A stretch of DNA of 10,255 nt from Anaerolineaceae bacterium. Its GTDB lineage: Bacteria > Planctomycetota > Phycisphaerae > FEN-1346 > JAACEH01. The stretch spans positions 1-10,255 of the forward strand of contig JAACEH010000030.1 in assembly GCA_011682595.1 (NCBI GenBank), given 5' to 3'. Positions within the stretch are counted from its first letter, which is position 1; each line of letters begins with the position of its first letter. Made by a program: the position numbers and the translations under genes. Below are positions 5,362 through 10,255 of the stretch, piece after piece. Under the pieces are notes generated by a model. That model was not told the origin of the DNA, made no database searches, and was given only the letters and a program-made list of their open reading frames with translations.

Positions 5362-7686
5362 TTACGGCACGGGCAAGCCATTTAACAGGTTTATCAGGAT
5401 CGTCACGTCACCAGGTTCAGCACCACCGTTGGCATCGAGGTCAAACGCGTTGTCGTGGTAGCCGACCGGAGGCGCACCGTTAAGTTTCAGAATCAGTAAA
5501 CTCACGTCACCCGGCTCCACTCCCGTGTTGCCGTCCACATCGCCGAGCTTGCGGCAGGTAAAGGGCACCTGAACCGTCGTCTGGCCGGCCACGTCGCCGG
5601 TGGCGACCACCTCGAGCGTCAGGTCGCCGTCATTGCCGTCAGCCAGCAGGCTGCCGACGATCAGCTTCTCGAGGCTCGTGGCGCCGGGATCGATGGTCAC
5701 CTCTCCAGGGCCGCTGGCCGGAACCTTGTTGACCGCTATCGACACGCCGGCGTTGCCGTTCAGGTCGTTGATCGTGACCGTCAGGGCCACCTTGTGGCCA
5801 CCGTTGGCAAGGGAGCCGGGCGTGTTCTGGTAGACCCAGTCCAGGCCGTCCTCGACGGCCACGCTGATGTCGGGGTCGCCGGCCGAGGCGATGATGTTGC
5901 CCCCGTCGTTCAGAACCGTACCGAAGAGCGACAGGCCGGTTTCGAAAATATCGAAGGTCGGCGCCGGATCCACACCGGCATAGCTTTCGATGTTGACGAA
6001 GACTTCGGACGCCGCCACGCCGTCCCAGGCGTAGTAGAAGCGGGCCACGACCGTTCCCTGGGCGATGCTCTCCAGGGCCACGTACTCGGATCCGGACAAG
6101 GCCTCCTGCCCGAAAGCCATTGTCTCAGGGGCGCTGGAGCCGGCCTCCACCGGCAGGGAGAATGTCGACCAGGCGTAAGGGGCCGGCCCCACCAGGACGT
6201 CCATCTGGGCTCCGGTCTTGTTATGCACCTGGTCGGGATCGGCCGTGAAGTGGCCCGCCTCGGCCCCGCTGAGGGTAGCCGAAGCGCCGAAGCCCTGGAC
6301 ACTGCCGGTCTGGCCGTTACCGCTCTCGAAGAGCAGATCGAAGTACATCAGGTTGTTGATGGCGTCGAACTGGGCCGCGCCGATCGTCAGGAACGGCTCG
6401 TCGACCGGGGTCTTGGAGGCCTCGGCCGTATTGCCGTAGGCACCCTGGTTGATCAGGTGCCCGTTGGGAGCGAGTTCGTTGCCATAGGCCAGAATCGGGT
6501 TACCCGCATCAATACACGGGCTGGTCGCCGCGTCAAAGACCCATCCGCCGAGCGGGCCGTAGCGTCCGCCCACGCTCTGCAGATGGTAATCGGTTGCCGA
6601 AGCAAACAGCGGCAGGACATCGATGTTGCCCGTGCCCCAAACCAGCGTCGGGGCCGGAGGCCCACCACCGCCGGGCGCCTCGACGAAGACGTTGGCCTGA
6701 CCGCCCTGAATGTCGCTGTAGGTGACGGCCAGGTAAGCGCTGACCTCAAGTGAAATCTGGTCGCCGTCATCTGCGGCCGTGTTGGCCCAGAAGATGCCGC
6801 TATCGACCGTCGTGCTGGCCACGCTCTGGAAGCAGGCCAGCCCGCCGCCACGGCCGACCCTGGCCACTGCTCCGCCGTCAAGGTCGATGCCGCGGGCTTC
6901 GTTACTGACCACGGTGTTGCTTTCGATCAGAGCGTCGACGTCGTAGCCGGCAAAGATGCCGCCGCCGACCTCGTCGGCGATGTTCTCATCGATGATGTTG
7001 TTGCGGACCACGGCATCGACCGACTCGAACAGGCAGACGCCGCCACCGTCCCACCTGGTCTCGTTGCCGGTAATCCTGTTACCGAGGATTGTCGGCTGGG
7101 CGACAACGGCGCCACCGACCTCTCCGAGGGCGAAGATGCCGCCGCCCCATCCCTCAGCGGTATTGCCGACGATCGTGTTGCCGCTGATCTGGGGGGCCGC
7201 GTTGCCGATCACACAAATGCCGCCGCCGTCAGCAGCGGTCTGGTTCAGCGAAATGACGTTCTTGCGTATGATCGGTGAGGCGTTCTCGACATAGATGCCG
7301 CCGGCTCCCGTGGGAAAGACCAGGGCGTAGGCGCCATTGGTAATGGTGAAACCTTCCAGAATCGCCTGGTCGGCCCCCTGCCCCTCACCGTTGGCGATGG
7401 TCACGCAGGTGCCGTTGGCGGCGCCGTCAATGATGGTGGCCGCCACCACGGCGTCGTTGTCAGGATCGCTGCTGCGAATGGTGACGCTCTTGCCGGAAAA
7501 ATCGATGTGTTCGGGATAAGTGCCTGCGGCAACGATGATTGTGTCGCCGTCGGAAGAGGCGGTGATGGCGCTCTGGATGGTCGCATAGCCACCGCCACCG
7601 ACATTCAGAACAGCAGCCTGAGCGGTAGGCGCGAACAGCAACGCTAATGCAATGAGCACACACGCACGAGCGACAGACGGCTGCAT
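5362..7686 (-). CDS. Secreted right-handed beta-helix protein with an unnamed shared domain and a dockerin end
   Basis: The start at 7686 is chosen over the in-frame ATG at 7773: AGGA lies 8 nt before it and it begins a signal peptide (residues 1-24, ending APTAQA). The protein has 774 residues. Residues about 30-330 are a parallel beta-helix, opening GYATIQSAI and GDTIIVAAGTYPEHI, followed by coils with repeated GGGI and GN/NN turns. Residues about 385-425 carry the SPCIDAGNP and NQGAYGNTAEASK ending common in planctomycete beta-helix proteins. Residues about 436-580 match the adjacent PEP-CTERM protein. Residues about 585-710 look like another beta-sandwich. A dockerin-type tail (714-774) has two calcium loops with D716/D718/N720/D727 and D749/D751/N753/D760. 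A cell-surface or secreted glycan-related role is likely; no catalytic residues can be named. It is probably the first gene of a two-gene leftward operon. Confidence 0.85.
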   Translation of the reverse strand: MQPSVARACVLIALALLFAPTAQAAVLNVGGGGYATIQSAITASSDGDTIIVAAGTYPEHIDFSGKSVTIRSSDPDNDAVVAATIIDGAANGTCVTIANGEGQGADQAILEGFTITNGAYALVFPTGAGGIYVENASPIIRKNVISLNQTAADGGGICVIGNAAPQISGNTIVGNTAEGWGGGIFALGEVGGAVVAQPTILGNRITGNETRWDGGGVCLFESVDAVVRNNIIDENIADEVGGGIFAGYDVDALIESNTVVSNEARGIDLDGGAVARVGRGGGLACFQSVASTTVDSGIFWANTAADDGDQISLEVSAYLAVTYSDIQGGQANVFVEAPGGGGPPAPTLVWGTGNIDVLPLFASATDYHLQSVGGRYGPLGGWVFDAATSPCIDAGNPILAYGNELAPNGHLINQGAYGNTAEASKTPVDEPFLTIGAAQFDAINNLMYFDLLFESGNGQTGSVQGFGASATLSGAEAGHFTADPDQVHNKTGAQMDVLVGPAPYAWSTFSLPVEAGSSAPETMAFGQEALSGSEYVALESIAQGTVVARFYYAWDGVAASEVFVNIESYAGVDPAPTFDIFETGLSLFGTVLNDGGNIIASAGDPDISVAVEDGLDWVYQNTPGSLANGGHKVALTVTINDLNGNAGVSIAVNKVPASGPGEVTIDPGATSLEKLIVGSLLADGNDGDLTLEVVATGDVAGQTTVQVPFTCRKLGDVDGNTGVEPGDVSLLILKLNGAPPVGYHDNAFDLDANGGAEPGDVTILINLLNGLPVP

Positions 7687-7694
7687 AGCACAGA

Positions 7695-7698
7695 TCCT
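7695..7698 (-). promoter_or_regulatory. Ribosome binding site deciding the beta-helix gene start
   Basis: AGGA on the minus strand is 8 nt before the ATG at 7686. The alternative ATG at 7773 has no comparable site and would place 29 polar, Cys-containing residues before the signal peptide. Confidence 0.55.
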
Positions 7699-7853
7699 AA
7701 CGGAACAGGTTTCAGATTGTCTTTGGTTCTCGGAAAGTTCCCTGCAACAAAGAACTACGAGAGGCCTTTTCATCTGAAACGCACACTACCCCCGTCACCC
7801 CCGTCCAGATGAGGATGTTGCAGGTCGCGTGTCGTTACCCCTTCATCAACTGA

Positions 7854-7881
7854 AATATAGCATAGAATGGGCCAAAGTCAA
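7854..7881 (-). promoter_or_regulatory. Candidate sigma-70-type promoter for the leftward operon
   Basis: On the minus strand TTGACT (7881-7876) and TATATT (7859-7854) are separated by 16 nt in an AT-rich patch. This would give a leader of about 160 nt before the ATG at 7686. Confidence 0.5.
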
Positions 7882-8149
7882 AAAACCAAGGTTTTTCAAT
7901 GCTTTCGAGGGCCATTAGCGAAATTTTCGGGCTCTATTTGGCCCCTCCATAAGGTCTTTTCCCACAAATAGTTACAACCCTCGCCCAGCGCTGCTTCAGG
8001 GCCGTAACTGGCGCTAGCCAGCTGTCAAAAGCCTGCAAAAACCTCTCCGTGGCGCCTCGGCCCCCGGCAGCAGCGTGTGGTTGCCCTGGCGGCGGCTCCC
8101 GGCTGATTTGACCGAAAAATCGGCCTTTGACACACGTTTGGCATTTTGC

Positions 8150-8178
8150 TTGACAGTGTTGAGGGAAGGGTCCAAAAT
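8150..8178 (+). promoter_or_regulatory. Candidate promoter for the lipoprotein gene
   Basis: A perfect TTGACA (8150-8155) is followed after 17 nt by CAAAAT (8173-8178), which matches TATAAT at four of six positions. A second TTGACA at 8127-8132 lacks a -10 at the right distance. The leader to the ATG at 8266 would be about 80 nt. Confidence 0.35.
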
Positions 8179-8253
8179 CGCCCGCTGGTTTCAACGAATA
8201 GCAGTTTCCCGAGGCGGAGACGCCGCCTGGATTTCGAAGCGCACCTGGCTGTT

Positions 8254-8258
8254 GGGAG
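8254..8258 (+). promoter_or_regulatory. Ribosome binding site of the lipoprotein gene
   Basis: GGGAG lies 7 nt before the ATG at 8266. It supports that start over the open-frame extension to 8146, whose 40 extra residues include an RRRRR run and would bury the lipoprotein signal. Confidence 0.65.
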
Positions 8259-8265
8259 AAACAAG

Positions 8266-9768
8266 ATGAGCAGCAGAGCGTTTGCCGCGTCCATGGTGGT
8301 CCTGCTGGCGGTTGCGGTTGCGGCCTGCGGCCAAGAGGAGCAAGAGGAGAAGGGGCCTGTGGTCAATCCGCTGACCGACACCAGCGTCTACCCCATTGCC
8401 GTCTGGGCCATGGGAGCAAAGACTGCGCCGGCGTTCTCTGAGATGGGCGTCAACATCTTCGTCGGCGGGGAAGGCGGAGACGCCAAGGCCTGGGCCGATG
8501 CGATCGCCAAGAGCAACTGCGTGGGCTTCGTGCACTGGCAGGGCCGCTCGGACGAGGCACGCCGGGCGGTGGCCTCCAGTCCCGGTTTCCTGGGCTGGAT
8601 GCACGGCGACGAACCCGACAATCCGGGGACCGACGCCAAGGGGGAGTACCACTCCACGATGATCATGCCCGAGGTGCTGATCGGACGCTACGAGGCGATG
8701 AAGAAGTCCTCGACACCGGCTCCGATGTACCTGAACCTGGGCGTGGGCCTGGCCGTCGGCAACAAGCAGAGCACGCCGGATCCGTTGTACTTGGAGTTCA
8801 TGAAATGCGCCGACGTGGTCTGCTACGACGTGTACCCGGTGTCGACGCAGCCTGACGGAGCCAACCGCCTGCACCTGGTGGCCCGGGGCGTTGAGCGCTT
8901 GCGGCGCTTCGCCGGGCCCGACAAGCCGGTCTGGGTATGGTTGGAGTGCGGCCGCCTCAGCGGCGACAAGAGCGGCATCGGCAACCGCGCCCCCCTGCCC
9001 CGCGAATTGCGGGCCGAGGTCTGGATGGCGATTTTGTACGGGGCCAGCGGCATCGGCTACTTCCCGCACCAGTTCAACCCCTATCGCGGTGGCCCGCGGT
9101 CCATTCCCGCCGAACTCCAGGCCGAGATGAAGTTGACCAACCGTCTGCTGCACAAGGCGGCGCCGATTCTGCGAACCGGACAGAAGACGACACTGAAGGT
9201 CGAAGCGGGTTCCGGGCACGTGGCGGCGGCCGGGTGGCGGAAGGACGGCGACCTGCTGGTGGTGGCGGTCAACATGCGAAACAAGCCGGCCAGGGCGACC
9301 ATCCAGGTCCCCGCGGCGGTTAAACGTCTGAAGGTGGTCGGGCAGAACTACAGCGTCCGCACCAGAAATGGGGCCCTGGTCGAGGAGTTCAAGCCGTACG
9401 AGGTGCGGCTCTACACGACCGGCTCGGCGCTGACTTGGCAGCACTATGGTTACCCGCCTCCGAAAGAGAAGAAGACAAGGGAGTCGCGGGCGGAAGAGCC
9501 CGGCCGTCTGGCCGATCTGCCGGCCTTCCGGGACAATCGCAAGGGGATTCTCTGGTCGCGGACGCATAAGACCCGCCTGGCGGTTCCGGTTCTGGCGGCG
9601 GCGCCGAAGATCGACGGCGATTACTCCGACGCGGCCTGGGACGGGGCCGAGACGCTGGCCTCATGGAGCAACGTCACGGGCACCTCGGTGCCGACCTACG
9701 AGACAACCGGCCTGGTCGGTCGCCACGGGGGCAAGCTCTACTTCGCCTTCCGATGGAAGACCTGGTGA
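8266..9768 (+). CDS. Lipoprotein glycoside-hydrolase-like protein, cut short in its CBM9-like domain by a frameshift
   Basis: This 500-residue reading frame begins with a lipoprotein signal peptide whose VAAC lipobox places the modified Cys at 21. Residues about 40-300 read like a TIM-barrel glycosidase: alternating strands and helices, HGDEPDN at 113-119 with E116 a candidate acid/base, CYDVYP at 186-191, and WVWLECG at 223-229 with E227 a candidate nucleophile. These two Glu assignments are inferences by analogy with clan GH-A, and I cannot name a family. Residues about 305-385 form the beta-sandwich that often follows such barrels (GDLLVVAVNMRNKPA to EFKPYEVRLY). From about 440 a CBM9/DOMON-like carbohydrate-binding domain begins (PKIDGDYSDAAWDGAE to KLYFAFR). 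It stops at the TGA of 9766-9768, but its remaining half continues in another frame to the window end. An outer-membrane-anchored, glycan-directed role is likely. Confidence 0.75.
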   Translation: MSSRAFAASMVVLLAVAVAACGQEEQEEKGPVVNPLTDTSVYPIAVWAMGAKTAPAFSEMGVNIFVGGEGGDAKAWADAIAKSNCVGFVHWQGRSDEARRAVASSPGFLGWMHGDEPDNPGTDAKGEYHSTMIMPEVLIGRYEAMKKSSTPAPMYLNLGVGLAVGNKQSTPDPLYLEFMKCADVVCYDVYPVSTQPDGANRLHLVARGVERLRRFAGPDKPVWVWLECGRLSGDKSGIGNRAPLPRELRAEVWMAILYGASGIGYFPHQFNPYRGGPRSIPAELQAEMKLTNRLLHKAAPILRTGQKTTLKVEAGSGHVAAAGWRKDGDLLVVAVNMRNKPARATIQVPAAVKRLKVVGQNYSVRTRNGALVEEFKPYEVRLYTTGSALTWQHYGYPPPKEKKTRESRAEEPGRLADLPAFRDNRKGILWSRTHKTRLAVPVLAAAPKIDGDYSDAAWDGAETLASWSNVTGTSVPTYETTGLVGRHGGKLYFAFRWKTW

Positions 9769-10255
9769 CCAGCAAGAAAGCCCACTGGCAGAACGATTGC
9801 ATCGAGATTTTCCTGGATCCCGACAACCTGCGAACCAGCAGCGCCCACATCATCATCACCTCCGACGGGCGGGTGAGCGCCTCGCGGCTGGTGCAGGACC
9901 AGTGGGGCGAAGGCCGCCGGGACGACGGGTGGAAACCCGCCATCAAGGCCAAGACCGGCCGCTGGAAGCGGGGCTGGACGGTTGAAATGTCGATCGACCT
10001 GAAGGACGTGGGCGACATCGAGAACAGCCCCGTGTGGGCGTTCGACGTGGCCCGGGAACGCAAGCCCGAGTCCGGCGAGAATTCGGTTTACACCATCGGC
10101 GGCTTCACCGACGGGTTCCGGTTCGCCGAGATGACCTTCGAGCCGGCAGAGGTCACACTGGCCAACGGGATGCTGGCCAATCGCACGGACAAAGAGGTTA
10201 CTGCGGCCGTGGAGATACTGATCTCAGCCCCGGAGCCCGGTAATTGGTTCCCCGA
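9753..10255 (+). CDS. Frameshifted continuation of the glycosidase-like gene: rest of the CBM9-like domain, 3' end missing
   Basis: From 9753 a second frame, one base back from that of the preceding frame, is open without a stop to the window end (about 167 codons). It supplies the expected second half of a CBM9-like fold: NDCIEIFLDPDN, then HIIITSDGRVSA, WTVEMSIDLKDVG, and VWAFDVARERKP with NSVYTIGGFTDGF. Inserting one base after CGA at 9751-9753 would join the frames as KLYFAFR-MEDLVTSKKAHWQNDC, the usual order for this family. It is therefore not an independent gene despite the ATG at 9753. After about residue 125 of this frame a new beta-sandwich may begin (EVTLANGMLANRTDKEVTAAVEI). Confidence 0.75.
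   Translation, partial: MEDLVTSKKAHWQNDCIEIFLDPDNLRTSSAHIIITSDGRVSASRLVQDQWGEGRRDDGWKPAIKAKTGRWKRGWTVEMSIDLKDVGDIENSPVWAFDVARERKPESGENSVYTIGGFTDGFRFAEMTFEPAEVTLANGMLANRTDKEVTAAVEILISAPEPGNWFP

Larger units (their letters stand above)
7687..8265. other. Divergent intergenic regulatory region
   Basis: These 579 bp separate two outward-facing genes and hold no credible coding sequence. The part at about 7850-7930 is distinctly AT-richer than the surrounding genes and contains the best leftward promoter. The part at about 8095-8180 holds a hairpin (8101-8109 GGCTGATTT with 8117-8125, one wobble) and two TTGACA boxes for rightward transcription. A perfect AAAAACC/GGTTTTT inverted repeat (7881-7896) touches the leftward -35 box and could be an operator, but its 2-base spacer and low complexity make this weak. 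I see no tRNA, riboswitch or repeat array. Confidence 0.6.

Noticed and set aside
5347..5364. Tandem GCCCATTA repeat at the end of the beta-helix gene
   Set aside because: Two 8-bp copies only, one containing the stop codon; too short to assign meaning.
5794..6753. 319-codon open frame on the plus strand
   Set aside because: Antisense to the leftward beta-helix gene, whose domains and signal peptide are clear; composition is typical of a shadow frame.
7687..7773. Upstream start of the leftward beta-helix gene at 7773
   Set aside because: No ribosome site, and it adds 29 non-hydrophobic residues before a good signal peptide.
8138..8152. Sigma-54 promoter resembling TGGCA...TTGCT
   Set aside because: The GG and GC elements are only 6 nt apart instead of the required 10.
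7934..8194. 86-codon minus-strand open frame in the divergent region
   Set aside because: No signal, domain or ribosome site seen, and it overlaps the candidate promoter of the plus-strand gene.
8191..9567. 458-codon open frame on the minus strand
   Set aside because: Antisense to the glycosidase-like gene; His/Arg/Gln-rich sequence without domains.
9751..9800. Programmed -1 ribosomal frameshifting joining the two halves of the CBM9-like domain
   Set aside because: No slippery heptamer occurs before the stop (codons TTC CGA TGG AAG ACC TGG TGA) and I noticed no strong downstream structure; a one-base deletion is simpler.

Overview
The window reads as a GC-rich planctomycete-type genome, most likely a Phycisphaerae-like, polysaccharide-handling bacterium. 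The supporting traits are a classic VPEP PEP-CTERM sorting tail, two large secreted right-handed beta-helix proteins ending in dockerin-type calcium-binding repeats, a lipoprotein glycosidase-like protein carrying a CBM9-like domain, and palindrome-rich intergenic DNA. The taxonomic call is an inference from gene content; no rRNA or other marker gene is present.

Layout. Bases 1-1287 (+) are the 3' part of a TPR-like repeat protein. Bases 1288-1757 are non-coding and crowded with palindromes. They hold a pair of hairpins with complementary loops (1332-1398) and a 213-bp MITE-like element (1447-1659) with 23-bp imperfect terminal inverted repeats, inner inverted repeats and a plausible outward promoter. 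Bases 1758-4382 (+) encode a secreted beta-helix/concanavalin-like/Ig-like/dockerin protein. Bases 4383-4549 hold a second copy of a 19-bp hairpin motif found inside the MITE-like element and another nested palindrome pair. A strong Rho-independent terminator (4550-4598) closes the leftward genes. On the minus strand, 7686 to 5362 encodes a beta-helix protein with a dockerin end, followed 69 nt downstream by a 203-residue PEP-CTERM protein (5292 to 4681). Bases 7687-8265 are a divergent regulatory region with candidate promoters on both strands. From 8266 (+) a lipoprotein glycosidase-like gene runs to the window end, interrupted by an apparent one-base deletion near 9751-9753.

How the genes may work together. 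All complete products are predicted to be exported: two secreted multidomain proteins with dockerin ends, one PEP-CTERM surface protein and one outer-membrane-type lipoprotein. This fits a cell-surface carbohydrate-binding or carbohydrate-cleaving locus, but no enzyme is identified with certainty. The most notable protein-level observation is a roughly 150-residue domain shared by the adjacent PEP-CTERM and beta-helix/dockerin proteins, so one domain is coupled to two different C-terminal sorting or docking modules. No exosortase, cohesin-annotated scaffoldin or transposase is visible in the window.
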